Below, one piece after another: positions 49,983 to 62,723 of a stretch of DNA of 64,000 nucleotides. The first letter of the stretch is position 1, and each line of letters begins with the position of its first letter. The notes beneath the pieces were generated by a model that saw nothing but the letters and a program-made list of their open reading frames with translations, was not told the origin of the DNA and did not search any database. Position numbers and translations under genes: made by a program. The DNA comes from Bradysia coprophila (taxonomy: Eukaryota > Arthropoda > Insecta > Diptera > Sciaridae), in the NCBI RefSeq assembly GCF_014529535.1, contig NW_023503972.1, positions 5,394,001 through 5,458,000 of the forward strand, written 5' to 3'.

Positions 49983-50819
49983 ATCCAGGCACACATAAAA
50001 ACGTTCACTGGAAAAAGCGTCCGGCATGTAATTTTTACGAAAGAATCCCTTTCAGCCATTTGCTTGCAAAGTACATCATTGGATAAATGACAGTTCAAAT
50101 ATGTTTCAGACTGTGACGGATTAAAGATTCAAAGTATGGCTCGGATCGGTTTGGCATGTTTCAATTCAGCTTAACTCGACTCGGATTTTCCACCCAAACC
50201 CGAAGTTGATCTGAACCTGAAATTTTCAACCCGAAGCCGTCATAAACCTGAAACCTTCAAGTCGGATCAGGTCGGGTTTAAACCCGAAACTAAAAATTCC
50301 AAGAACTAACGCAGATTCAGTTCGGATTCGGTTTGAGTCCGGAATCCAAAATTTCAGGTTCGGGTAGAAATCAGGTTCTGGTTCATGTCAGATCGAGGCC
50401 AAGCCGTTCCGAGTACTAATTCCACGATTCTTTATATTGTATTATTCATTCGTTGATATGCATCTCATATCAACATCAAAAGGTGTTCGCCGATCTTTAA
50501 TTTTTAAATGAGTCTTACCATACAAACAAATTGTAAACCGACATTGCAATATGAATCTAAGACTGATAATAGCCAACACAGTTCCGTATATCTAAAATTT
50601 TACCGAAATTAAACGTACGAAAACAAAAACACGATGTATCGTTTTTCGTTTATACACCACACCGTCACAACACGGACAAACATTTATTTGACTCCGAACG
50701 ATAGGTCGTGAGTCGTGATGTTGTGGTACGAAAACGTTGCCTGTTAGTAATTAGAATTCATTTGTTTAGTGTGCAGCAGATTTCTACGATTTTTACTGTG
50801 ACCACCAGTGCTAACAATT
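49983..50819. other. Intergenic with degenerate repeat
   Basis: Contains the low-complexity repeat at 50130-50410 and the likely promoter of the DUF3472 gene near 50640-50819. No other gene seen. Confidence 0.5.
50130..50410. repeat. Degenerate CCGAACC/GGTTCGGG-type repeat, copy 2
   Basis: Runs of words such as acccgaa, gatcaggtcggg, gttcggattcgg and ggttcgggt. Related to 41150-41360. Probably an old expanded simple repeat. Confidence 0.55.
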
Positions 50820-52856
50820 ATGGGTGAAACAACATCCACACCGATTAAAACCGTTGCACATGGACATTGTTCATTTAATGTACGGGAAGTTACAATAAAA
50901 TTTTGTTTTTACAGTTACAGCATACGTGACATTCCTAAATCCATTCTGTATGATTCACTCTATTCGTTCGGCTGATGTGTAAGAGTCAGCTGTTCGAAGA
51001 ATCGGTGACTATTCGAAAAACTTCAACGCGCAGAATCTAAAATGCGTTATGAATTGGATTCTGTAAGACCTCTGCTAGTGAAAGGTTTGTTCGTCTACTG
51101 GTATGTACAGTACAGAGTCGGATACATAGACTATGTTTGACTTGAAGAGTCGATTAGTTTCATAAGAAAAATTATTAAATTGGAGGGCATTCCATCTATG
51201 ATTGGTATTGTGTTGTTTTGATGGAGTAGCGACGATACCACAGCAGAATTTATCGGTTCATTGGGCCCAGTTTGATGTGTGTTCTAGAGAAATGAGAGCA
51301 TAATCTGGGAGATCATAGAAAACCATTTTGGGAAGTGTGACAGGGTTTCATAGACTCTTTCGAAACTTGGTTAGGGAACCCTAGTGTCTACTGGCCATTT
51401 AGCTTTTGATACGATTTTCACAAATCATGCAGCAGAGGAAAGTAGTAATGCTCACTATATAAGACTCCTATACCTTTTATTCTTAGGGTCCCTTCCTGCC
51501 TGTGTAATTCCCAGAGAAATGATAACAAGTGGCGTTGCTTTCGCCCGACAGGTGGAGGCGACATCCTTTTTCATCATATCTTTGGTAATTTCTGGTCTAT
51601 CAAAGCAGCAAATTTGAATAAAGTTTACATTACAGAACGCATGGACGATACCATTGGCCGGAAATGCGTTCATCACCGCATGCGATCCTAATCACACCGA
51701 AGTAATAACCGATTATGGTCTGGGCAATTGGATGTCACCGGAAACTGTTACGAATATCTATTTTCATGTGTCCGAAAGCTGTGAAGCACAACTGGCTCTA
51801 CGACTGAAAGTGCCGTTCGGAACGAGCACCATCAAAGTTACCCTAAAGTGTGCGGACAACGTGACCCATCACGAAGTAATTTTAAAAGATCTTACGGGAT
51901 CTGAGTACCATACCGTAACAATCGGAAACTATCCACTGTGTAAAGTGGGGTACATGAAACTGGAACTGAAAGGTGTTCACACGACTGGCGGTTTCTTTGC
52001 CGACGTTTCGGATTTGATGATTCAATGTCTGCATGAGATTCGGTGCGTTGCAGATGATTTTTATTTTGGACGGAGAGGACCATCCATTCATTTGAAGTAT
52101 CAGCTGCCTTGCAATAAAAATATTTCCTATTTTTACAATGAAATCATTGTACCGCAAGGAGAGGATGCAATTGGTGCCTATTTTTGTGCAGCCGGTTTCG
52201 ATGGAGGATATTTCGGTATACAAGTGAATAGCACGACGGAAAGGAGAATACTGTTTTCGATCTGGTCACCGTACAATACAGACAATCCTGCGTGTATCCC
52301 TGACGAGTACAAAGTGCGTCTGAGCAGAAAAGGCGACAATGTCTATGTGGGTGAATTCGGCAATGAAGGATCGGGCGGGCAATCCTTTCTGAGATACAAC
52401 TGGAAACCGGAAACCAAATACAAATTTCTTGTCAATGCCACACCATCGCCCAGTGACAGGCACACACAGTTTACCGCTTGGTTCTGGTCACCGGACCAAC
52501 ATCACTGGATGTTGATTGCAAGCTTTGTGCGACCGATGGACTGTTTATTTCTGCGAAATTTGTACTCCTTCTCGGAGAATTTCCTACCCGAAACGGGTCA
52601 CATCTGTCGAATGGCTCGTTTCGGTAATCAATGGATTCGGGATTGTCATCAGAATTGGCATGAGATCACAGCAGCTCAGCTCACGGGTGATGCTACATCT
52701 GAACGGAATCGACAAGATTTTGCCGGCGGTGTTGTTGAGTCGGATTTTTACTTGAAAAATTGCGGATTTTTTAATGCAACGGTAGAACTGAATCAAAACT
52801 TCGAACGATGCAGCAATAACACCGAGCCGTTTATTGATTTTCATACGCTACCGTGA
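50820..52856 (+). CDS. DUF5077/DUF3472-type protein
   Basis: The main exon 51636-52856 (406 codons plus stop) is certain: acceptor TTTACATTACAG, then NAWTIPLAGNAFITACD, an N-terminal block like DUF5077, with GYMKLELKGVH near its end. The following part matches the DUF3472 pattern: YFYNEIIVPQGEDAIGAYFC, GYFGIQVNS, RILFSIWSP, GEFGNEGSGGQS, WKPETKYKFLVNA and AWFWSPDQHHWMLIASF. Such domains bind or act on carbohydrates by suspicion only; the biochemical role is unknown. The first exon is uncertain. My preferred model starts at ATG 50820 (MGETTSTPIKTVAHGHCSFN) and splices at TTTAAT|GTACGG in phase 0, giving 426 aa without a signal peptide. An alternative exon ending TCTTTG|GTAATT near 51587 also fits in phase. 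AATAAA follows at 52917. Confidence 0.75.
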
Positions 52857-52916
52857 TCTCTTCGTTTCTCGTCGTGCGTACGCATTCTTATTATGTTTTT
52901 AGCATTTTGATAGCAA

Positions 52917-52922
52917 AATAAA
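52917..52922 (+). terminator. Polyadenylation signal for the DUF3472 gene
   Basis: AATAAA about 60 bases after the stop codon at 52854-52856. Confidence 0.65.
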
Positions 52923-54687
52923 AATTAATTTCAAATTCAATCTATCGAATTGTTTCACTTTACATCTTCTGGGATTTCCTTAGCTGTATTGCCCACATCA
53001 GCTTAGCGAGCAACGGAAAAATTCCACTAAAAGTTCACATCTTAGAAATTGCACAAATGTGATTACGCAAGCCCGTACGAAGTACCTTTCAAGTTAAACA
53101 GAAATTGTGGAAACTCACTCAAGGCCCTGAAGAAGCGACACGGCAGTCCACGGACCCAAAATCACTCTTTTTAACAACATTCTATTCGATAAAAAAAAAT
53201 ACTTAGGGCCGAGTAGCCTTCCATTTCTGGTCTGAGACTAGGCTAATTATACCTAGACTGGTATTTCGTACGATAAAATGTGTCCCCAACATCAGTTTCT
53301 ACACATTTCGTACGATTTTAAATTCCTAAAAATAGGACCTGACAAGTTCTATTTACGCATGATTTACGCAAATCATTGCTAACAAAACCGGACTATGGAA
53401 GGAAATTTGAACAATGGAATTCTTAGAAATTTTCAGGGGCACCGTTTTATGTTGTCGCGTGGTGTTGGTCGAAATTTTTGCACAAGTCGAAATACTTATA
53501 CTTCTATGGGTGGCGTCCTATCCTTAGCGACTGTTCCATCCTCCATCGTACTTTGTGAATGGCACCTTACTTACAAACTTTTGCATGACGTCATTCGGAT
53601 ACAAATTCGAGTGGAAATTAAGTGTTGGGACACCACTAGAACAAATTCCGTACGAAAAGATGGAATTTTTGGAACATTGGAATTACCACATCGAAGAAAT
53701 TTCTCTCTCCACATACTGTCTTCCAACCTCTGGGTTCAGTTGCAGTGCTATGATACCATGATTCGGTAATCGTCGCTGACCCTTTTCCAAGACATTTGCA
53801 AGAATTCTGTAGCGAATGAACTGTTTATCCCGTTACAGACGGCAAGCATCTGACCAGTATTATTATCGGGTCTAGTCTATTACTTCCATCGATCAAGTTA
53901 TTTTTAATCGGTTGATTTCAAATCTTGTACTTCAATTGTTTTGACATTCGTTTTACTATATAACGGACCATATTATCCAGAGCTTGTCATTATTTTTGTC
54001 GTCGTTATCGATAACAGTTGATAAGTAACAGGTTTTAATGCCTTAAACTCCTTTCTGTGGGTATCGGCCCCATCTGTCATGATTAAATCGCAAGGGTTCT
54101 TAGAGTAAATGTCAGAACTTTACGCGACCTCGTTGCGCTCAAACATACTGAAGGTATCGCAAATCCTCAGGGAATAGCATGAAATACGGCCTTCAAGTTT
54201 CGGGAGAATGTAAGATTTATTATGTTTCAACCGTGCGTTTAAGATAACAATGTTGTTGGAACTGCGTTCTTTATTCACCCGAAAGTAGTGGTCCGTGTGT
54301 TCTTGCGTTACCTTTATCTAGTAATCATGTAAAAACTTTTATTTAGGTAGTCACTGACGAGTGGCTGATATCGATAATGACGCCAATAATAAGCTCTGGA
54401 GGAAAAGAATCGGTATCGGTTCAACTTGGTTAACAATACTTAGAGCAAAAGAAGTAATAGATCCAAAAATAGGTAGAGTTATAGAATTCCCAAGATTGAT
54501 TTGTTACTTACGCAGCAATGCACTTTTTCGTTAAATAAAGACAAAAAAATTCTCAATGTATTGACGAGTCGTGATATTGCTCAGCCTCGACAAATTTAGT
54601 CGTAATGTTGCCCGAGCCTTATGCAACAACAACAGTAAAACCCAGCACACACAGCTCTTATCACATGACAACCTTCTTTCGCTTTAA
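52923..54687. other. Intergenic, no gene recognised
   Basis: Includes the second copy of the dispersed repeat at 53852-54016. An open frame at 53395-53769 has no recognisable domain. Nothing else is supported. Confidence 0.5.
53852..54016 (+). repeat. Dispersed direct repeat, copy 2
   Basis: Matches 14121-14273 in the same orientation, ending with gttatcgataaca in both. Divergence by scattered substitutions suggests an old family. Confidence 0.75.
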
Positions 54688-56393
54688 TCAATCATCATCC
54701 GGACAAATCTTTCGAGCAACTGGCTCTACTAACGAAATTAACTTGTCACACTCATCAGTTGTGAAAACATAGTCATTCTGTCCCGCACCGATAACAAGAA
54801 GTTCATCTTCGTCCGCCGACGGAGTGACTCCAACCGAATATGTACGTATTCCCAAATCGGTGGCTGTCTTCACAGCTGCAGCAGTCAATGCTGCATTTGT
54901 GGATTCGCCATCAGTTACAACCACAACATTCTTTGCAATATTGTTCCTTGGTGAAGATTTAAATTGCTCGATTGCCTGTTCGATTGCAATATGAGTGGCA
55001 GTGCTGCCTTTAAGATACGGAGCATCCCTAATAGCTGTAGAGATCTGTGCAGGTGTAAGCGTATTGCCTAACTCAATGACAGACGTAGCTGTGTCAGAAT
55101 AAATCAGAAAGGCAATGCGATTTGCGTCATTGTTCGTAAATTCTGCCACCAATTCCGCAACGAAATTCTTTGCCTTTTTGTAGTTGTGTGATCCAATACT
55201 GGCCGACGAGTCCAGTACTATGACCAAGTCCATGTCCAAGCACAAAACTGGAATCGGTGATGAATAGGGTACCTCGCAAATGAACCGATGCAATTGACTG
55301 TTAGAAACGGTGCGCCACGGTGCCACATTATGATTCGTATGTGCAATGAGAACACGATGAAGAGCAGACGGATTCGATACCGGATGATTGGTGTCCCACG
55401 GTGCCCATGATGGTAAAATCGAATTATCTGATGCCCATCTCCAGACGTTCGAGTTTCTGTCATACATGCCGGCCGTCCAGTACGTACTTCCTGAGTGGAA
55501 AAAATATTTTTAGTAAATTTTCAGAATCTGGACGTCTCATCACATCAGATCAGTGATTCCAATCATACCGACATCATATACTTCAATAATGGATTTGAGG
55601 TAGTTCCATTCCTCCACTGTATTTACAGATACTGTGCTAGAATTGGTACCAAATAAGGTTTTGCAAGATTGCTGTGCACTCGGCCATTGCAGCTGTAATC
55701 GAAGGAAATTTTACTTCAAACACACGGCAGGGTAATGTATAGGATTAGCATGGAAAGAGGAATGCTTTTCAGGAGGAAGAACTTAATATAAGACTGGGTG
55801 ATACCGGAATAGGCGAATGCATAACCATTCGTCTCAATTACCTTATTCGAGCTGATGTAATAATTTTCCTCATCAGTTCTTGACGTTCGAAAGGATCCAA
55901 TATGGGAGAAGCCTATCAATAAGAAAATTATTCGTTAAAGGTATGCACACCTCTGGTGTCTTAAATCTACAGGTATATTCATTTGGGGAGCTGTTTGTAG
56001 CACTTGTCTTCATTGCGGGCTATAAACGCTCGTACTGTAGCATTTTCTAAACAAATTGCAGCAAAAAAATCTGTTTTTGGCTGATAGCTAACACATTTGT
56101 GGCCTTTAAAAATTGGAAAAACGCCTGAATGTAGGCTTTTCAGCTAAGCATCGATTGCTCTTACCGCGAGAGGTATCACGAAAAAAATTACTCTCAGTGT
56201 AAACACCCTAGAACAAAATCTACTGAAAGTCTGCTCTTTTCGGATCGTTTGACCTAGAAAGCCTATCGAAGACCAATTCAATTACGACTTGCTTACGTTG
56301 ATTAAGATTACCTTTAGGTACAACTCTAGCCGACACTAGACATGTAGTTAACAGTATTTGCAGTATGGAAAATAATGTGAATGTTCCAATCAT
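54688..56393 (-). CDS. Secreted C-type-lectin-like plus vWA protein, copy 1
   Basis: Minus-strand exons 56393-56312, 55912-55842, 55692-55569, 55490-54688 give 359 aa with closing phases. Residues 1 to about 23 form a signal peptide (MIGTFTLFSILQILLTTCLV). A C-type-lectin-like domain follows, with SAQQSCKTLFG, EEWNYLK, YWTAGMYD, VWRWASDN, WAPWDTNHP and RFICE. Only the outer Cys pair is evident; the inner pair and an EPN or QPD sugar-binding motif are missing, so calcium-dependent sugar binding is doubtful. A vWA domain starts near residue 178 with a complete MIDAS: DSSAS (186-190), Thr256 in GSTAT, and Asp286 in VVVTDGES, so metal-dependent ligand binding is plausible. An extracellular recognition role is inferred. 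A paralogue lies divergently at 62724. The stop overlaps an ATTAAA. Confidence 0.88.
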
Positions 56394-57015
56394 TGCAATT
56401 CGTCAATTTATCTGTTTTTGTTCAATGAAGACAGGCTCTCTCTTGTCTTTATTGGCAACTTTCCAGTTCTGCAATGTACATTAAAAATTCAAATCAAATT
56501 CAAAGCTAGATCTAAAAATTAGGGTGGACTGCTAGGAATTTCGCGCCACGTCACTCACAATAATTGACAAAAGGAAAATGTCACTTTGTGGGTTATTGTG
56601 AATGACGCGGCGCGAAATTACTCAACACCTTAGGGTGACCTATAAATGGAATGGAAATAAGAGGTTGTATGAACAAGAAGACCCCATTAAACACAGCACA
56701 GAACTGCTTCCTCAGGAGACACACGCTTGTACATTGAAGACGTTCCGATTTCGTCCTTCAAAATAAGTAGGATGTTTTGTGGAATAGCCTACATTACGGA
56801 GTTTTTTCAGCACTGTACGGCGGACAGTCTGTACGCACTTCGCTGAAATCTTTTTACAAAGATCCATTTTTGAAAAATGTCAGACGACACTAACCACTAC
56901 GAGTAGTAGTGACGACACTAACAGTTTGAACAGCTCTGTCGGCTTTTTCTCAGAAATGGTCAAAGCCACAAATAAGTCTATTTTTAATTGAAAGCTAATT
57001 AGTTTGTGGTGGCTA
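56394..57015. other. Intergenic upstream of lectin-vWA copy 1
   Basis: Presumed promoter of the minus-strand gene plus the hairpin at 56535-56621. The stretch 56910-57010 has words (gctttttctcagaa, attgaaagctaat) also seen in the element at 61299-61478. Confidence 0.45.
56535..56621. mobile_element. Hairpin element with AATTTCGCGCC arms
   Basis: ggaatttcgcgccacgtcac then tcacaataa on the left is mirrored at 56586-56621 (ttattgtgaatgacg then cggcgcgaaatt) with few mismatches. Small GC-rich arm in AT-rich surroundings; a foldback MITE. Confidence 0.7.
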
Positions 57016-57210
57016 TAGGTTTGTTCCAAGTAACTGTAAACACGAACTTTGACAACCCGAACAACGAAAATTTCATCCATAGAAACGTCGCTTACGTGAT
57101 ATTTCATACAAATCGAGCAACGTCGCCTACGCGATTTACGCAGAGATATTATTGAGGTTATGGTTCTATGGATGAAATTTGACAATTCATATGACCTTGG
57201 AACAAACCTA
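57016..57210. mobile_element. 195-bp MITE with TAGGTTTGTTCCAAG ends
   Basis: A perfect 15-base terminal inverted repeat. Internal inverted words (atttcatccatagaa / ttctatggatgaaat and gcaacgtcgcctacg-like motifs) fold further. Non-coding. Confidence 0.8.
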
Positions 57211-59719
57211 TTGTCGTCTAATATTTTCCTTTCTTTTTTTGTACAAAAATATCCCTAAAAACACCCTACTCTAGACTCTAATTTTATCTATGCCTCTTAA
57301 CAAAAGCGTCCTAAGTTTTCGAAAATTTCTTGTTTCTACTGAGTTTTCCATAAAATTATCCGTTCAGGCCTTATCCCTCATTAGGTCATGGTTAGCAGAT
57401 TTTATCCGAAGATAAAGTTGAAATTTTTAAGTCCATGTAATTGTTTGGATATTTTGAAAATATTTTTAGTGCCTACTTCATCTATTGATCCCACTTTTCT
57501 GATAAACCAACGCACTGTCTAGCACCGAAGCTAACTTTGACGTCCGACAGCTTAGGTGCTTGACAGTGCTTTGGATAAACCCATGGTCGCATTGCCGTTC
57601 CACCTTCCTAACAGATATTTGAAGGAGGAAGAACATATACATGCGACTCTTGAAGCACCTATTATATTAAGTTGTACGTTTGCTGAAATAGTTTTTTGTT
57701 GTCCTGCGGCCAGAAATTGCGTCATTACTGTCTTGCCCAAAACCAGTTTTAGAGGGTTCTGGCCACTAGCAGATAGTAATATTTAGGAATTAATATCCAA
57801 AAATTGCATTAAATGCTCAGAAACGTTTAAAAACTATGAACAAGCAAAAAAAAATGCGAATTTTTGGGAGTTATCCCGAATATTAGGCTCTGAAGACAAC
57901 AAAGTAACGTGCTATCCTGCTGGGAAATTTTTTGTTGAGGCATTCGGCTCGAAATACCCCTCGCACCACTCAACAAAAAATGTCGCAGCAAGACAGTAAT
58001 GTACTAAAAAGGACAGGGTACGATTGGTTTTACCTATTTCATGAGAATAGTAGAAACGATCCAAATGAATGGACGAATAAAAGAGTTCAGAAAGTAATAG
58101 CTATTACAACTAGGTATTGCGATAAGAAAAATGAACCAGAGGTGTAATTTCGTCTTGGGTTTATCCCACCCAATATAACAAAATCATTAATGGACAATAT
58201 TCATATTGATACGTCGTCACGTCACTTAAAAATGTGCCGAAAATATATAAACAATTTCGATAAGATCTTTCGAGTAATGTTAATAGTAACCTATATTTTG
58301 AAGATGCCGATAATGTCAATGGTGATGTCGTGTATTGCGTAACCTCGTGCGTAACTGAACAATTTTACTGGAATACTGTTTCTAATGCACAATAACTACT
58401 TATATATGGAATGAAAAGTGTAAAATTTCAACAAACGCAAACAACTAACCAAACGAAATCGCTTTTCGCTGATTATATACAACACTAAAAAGCTTTATTA
58501 TCATCTGCGTTCATCAGACAATAAAGTCGGTATATCTATATTGCGTACAATATTACCAATGGATAAACATTGATAATATCTCCGATTGACTGTAATTTTC
58601 TAATTTTGTTGTTGCAGGCTAATTTAGTAATTCAAATAGTAATTCGGGTGTATTGGACGTGCGTAACGGTTCGACGTTCGAATGCCTTCATCTTCAAAAA
58701 AAACAACGCACTTCACCAACAGCATGAGAATTCCTCTAATTAGGGTACTGAAAGTTGACAGTGTGTCATATAACTGCAAAACACTGTAAAAAACAAATTA
58801 GTACCTACTCTATCTGGCAGTTGTCGACTATGATCAATTTTGATTGAAGTGCGTTGCCTCTGTACTAAAAGAAGTTCTTAAAGAACAGTTTCTAAAATTG
58901 AAAAGGAGTCCAGACGAAGGCCTAAATGCGCTTGCTCACCATAAATATTTTTGTTAGTTTTTTTTTGTTACACCGTCTAAGTTGCAAGGAGAACGAAAGA
59001 AAAATTAGATATCGTTACGTCGGTACGTCGCTATGTGTAGCTTGTGGTAGAGCTACATCGATTAATCGAAGTAAGAATCAACGTCTATCTATGTCGATTA
59101 CAGAATCAAATCATTGAATTTAAATCCATTCAAGGTCGCCACAAATAGATTGCAAGTCGTCAAACCATTTCAGAAATCAGTCTTGAATGATGAAGATCTA
59201 GCGCGTGTGTAAAAACAACAACAATCAAATCGGTGCATATCATTTCAATCAGCAAACCTTTCAGTAGTCCACTTCATTGATTTAACCCAATATCAATTTC
59301 AGGCTCTGAAAATAGAAAACAAACAAACGATGACATTGAACCAGATATTGATTAATCGCAAATTAATTTGAAATTTCCTGCATTTTCCAAGAAATGATAA
59401 GTGAAAGTTAATCTCTTTGCGACCACAAATAAAAATTGAAAATTTAATTGCTTGAGCGACGACGTCGGCAACTAAGAGATTTGATAATTTATCACATCAT
59501 TGATAAAGAAAAAAAAAATATTGCGAATAATCAGGAAGATTCTCAAGGTCAGTCCTCCTATTGCTGATGTTTTTAGCCGAAACGTCTTTATATGTAACGA
59601 AATGTGTACGTGAGAAAAAAAAACGATCTTTATCATCAAATCAACTTAGCTTTGAGTGTGAAAACCGTATAAGCGGACACACGTCTTAAAAAGTTACATA
59701 TTGGTAATATCTAATGGGC
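57211..59719. other. Intergenic, no certain gene
   Basis: Contains half of the CAGAGCCTAATATTTGGGA family at about 57866-57895 and the small open frame at 57980. Open frames on both strands at 57552-57786 overlap each other and neither is recognisable. Confidence 0.45.
57980..58147 (+). CDS. Possible small protein or exon, 55 aa
   Basis: ATG 57980 in a favourable aaaaATGTCG context opens a hydrophilic frame (MSQQDSNVLKRTGYDWFYLF, then DPNEWTNKRVQKVIAIT) closing at TAA 58147. The composition is protein-like, unlike most frames nearby, but no family is recognised and no splice partner is found. It may be a fragment of a decayed gene. Confidence 0.2.
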   Translation: MSQQDSNVLKRTGYDWFYLFHENSRNDPNEWTNKRVQKVIAITTRYCDKKNEPEV

Positions 59720-60075
59720 GATAATGATAATGATTATCGATAATTATCAATTATCAGTTATCGATAATTATCGACTTTTTTTATCGAAAATTATCAAAAA
59801 ATATCGATAATCGATAATTATTGATATTTTGATAATTATCAAGATATCGATAATTCGATATATCGATATTTAGGTCCGAAAATCCGATATTTATCGATAT
59901 ATTCCGATATATCGGTATATTATTATGAATTTTCAGATAAATATCGATATTTTGATAATTATCGAATTTCGATATTTTGATAATTCTCGATAATTATTAA
60001 TTATTAAATTATCGATAACGATATGATTAATCGATTATCGATAATTTTTTTTTCGATTGATATTATCGATAATTG
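59720..60075. repeat. TATCGATA/GATAATTATC-rich repeat
   Basis: About 350 bp composed almost wholly of gataattatc, tatcgata and cgatatt words in both orientations, without a fixed period. It contains many TATCGATA-like sites, the core bound by DREF and, in part, by BEAF-32 in Drosophila. It could be an expanded palindromic simple repeat with no function. Confidence 0.85.
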
Positions 60076-62723
60076 TGAACGCCTCCCATCCCTACTAATG
60101 GATAGTCTCGATGAAAATAATGAGCATAGTATCTTATATCGTATAGAATATGTTCAAACAAATAAAGCCCAAGATTTCTGAACTCGACTTTTAAAACTCA
60201 AGAAAACGCGAACATAGTCTCTATTTAAGATTAATTTTGATGGCAGCAATTGAGAAATCTTTTACTTCATTTGTTTAAACATATAAGTTCTAAAAGGTAA
60301 AAAAGGCATTGTGCGACAGTGATTTTCATCTAGGGATTTACACCTCAAAAAAACTTCGAGAATCGAGAAAAAAAGAAAAACTTTGGGAGGGTAGAGCTCT
60401 GGGCCTTTTCTATATAAATTAAATTTCTGCAAAAATTTTAAATTTTACAAACGATTTTCGCTATATTGAACTCACTCTTCGTCTTCGGGTCCTTTTGCTG
60501 AGAACACCTAATTGCGGACGTCCTCTATATGGGTGTCCCCTAAGTTTAATCAATCTATACGAATTTATATATTACCTTTACTTTGTATCTCCTGCCTTAC
60601 GTTTGTGAATGCCAAAATCTAATTTGTTGTCGCCAATCAGATTTCATACTATCTCCTGCTATCAAAATGTTCGCTTTCGGTTTGACTGTAAGTAGGAGAA
60701 ATTATCTCTCAAGGATTTTTTTTAGAGTATTCCCGGATACGACGTGATTGAAGTTGTAGGACAACTCTTTGCATAAAATAACGTAAAATAACGTTCTGCG
60801 TCGAAAAAGTCGAAAGGCCCCAACTCTATTCTCCCTCCGTGCACGCGTACTATTAAAACCGAGACGTAAAGGGAGTGACCTGTAACACAACAGAGAGTGC
60901 ATTTAAACGTATAATGGTGACGCAAATAAAAATTAAAATAAAAACGTTGCCAAGTAACCGACTTAGCCAAGTACTAATTTCCTTAGTCAGGTCTGTGTTA
61001 CATTATTGCTGGAAGTTGACTATTTTTATCAGACTAATCGATTGGATCGATCGGTTTTGTCTAGCAAGTGCATTCATCGAGATGTGGTTAAGAAGTCATG
61101 TTAAGCCAGAAAAAACTTTCGAATGTCCGTAAGAATGTTAGTGGGACAACTCATAATAGACCCATCATGGATGGTCTAAATGCGAGGCATCGATGCTTTG
61201 CTGAAAAGCAAATATTTGGGAGTGTTTTTTAAATACTGGATTTTAGTTTACTTTTGATGATATCATTCGCCAGAATCATTTTTCAAAATTAAGGACAGCA
61301 ATAACGACCATGAATGTGATAGCTTTCAATAGAAAATAGATTTGGTTGTAGCACTTGTAACAGTTTGACCAGAAATTTCGTTAACTTGCTGACTTTTCTC
61401 AGAGCTCGTCAAGCGACTACAACCAAAACCAATTTTTATTTCAAGCTAATACCACCACAGAGGTCGTGAACGTTATTGTGGTGCCTCTGAAAGTAAATCG
61501 ACATGAAGCAAATAACCAAGGATGTTAGTGGCGTCTTTAAACAAATTAACAGCAACAACGACATCTACACTGAAGAGTTTACATTTTTTTTTGGTAAAAA
61601 AAAGCGCATCGAATAGTCTCGACTAAATCTCTTTGTGTAATCTCTTTATCACTGACAGAAATAGCTTTCGTTTTACTGGTCAACTTTTGAAATTGTTCAG
61701 TAGCTTTTAGTTCTTTTATAATAAAGGTACAGGTAGAGTAAGTGAACTTTTTTACTTTTTGTTTGAATGAATTAAAGAAATGGGTAGATAAGGGCGGATC
61801 TGTGCAAAACTGCCAGCAGCCAGCAGTTTTTCGTAAAATCTTTTTTTTTTCATGGGACTTATGCTCAATTGTATTTTAGCCTTTTGTTTTCACTGAATTT
61901 TCTCATTTTACCTGAACTTACATCTGCACTACTTTGTCAGGTCCTTATTCTTCGATAAGTATTTCAGATTTTCAAAAAAAAATCCCGAGCAAAAGATTTT
62001 GAAAAAAATTGTCGCGATTTTTGTGGTAGATTTTCAAGATTTTTAAAAACTTTTAGTAATTTTCCATGGATATTTGACCTCGTGTTTGACTCATTTCCGG
62101 GTTTGTCCGGACTTAAGTTGGAACCTACTGTAGCACCGATATGTGCAATGATGTACAAAGTTGATGTCGACTAGAAATCATACTAAGATATTAGTGGCTC
62201 GCCACCGGTTTCGAGTTTCGACAAATTCAATTTTTTTTTTTAATTGTAAGAATACGCGGAATGCTTTTTTGAAAATGACTTCACCTAACACAAATTAGAG
62301 ACCTTGGACATATATTGACATACCAAATTACAATCTGAGGAATGATAACAGGTGGCGCTGTGACATCTGTTATCACTTCTCTGATTACAGAGAAACTTAG
62401 AAACATTGAGCCAAGCTTAGTCTTCTACAAATGATTTCCTAGGTTTGATTGACTTAAATTCCAAGATAGGTTAACCGGTCAACGATTTTCCGGTTTCGGA
62501 TTATTTTTCAGACTGAAACTAAGTTCAACTCAACTTAAATAAAATAGGAAAGCTTGATTAGGCCCTATTTCAGAGAGATCCTGACCATTTAGGAATTAAA
62601 AATTAATTAATTGAAAGACAAAGACAATGAAATTTTTTGGTCACTTGACTATATTTAACTTGTCGTATCATTCTGAATTGAACGTCCGTTCATTGTTTTC
62701 AGGCTTAGTACACACTAACAAAA
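60076..62723. other. Intergenic upstream of lectin-vWA copy 2
   Basis: AT-rich with the inverted-repeat element at 61299-61478 and a fragment of the AATATTTGGGA family near 61206. No gene recognised. Promoter of the downstream gene presumably lies in the last few hundred bases. Confidence 0.45.
61299..61478. mobile_element. TIR element about 180 bp
   Basis: Left end caataacg(acc/ttc) to tttggttgtag (61299-61351) pairs imperfectly with the right side (ctacaaccaaaacc to cgttattg, 61415-61478). Related words occur near 56910-57010. Old non-autonomous element. Confidence 0.55.

Noticed and set aside
57552-57786. Overlapping frames on both strands
   Set aside because: Both strands are open over the same bases with no recognisable motif. 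At most one could be real and neither has support.
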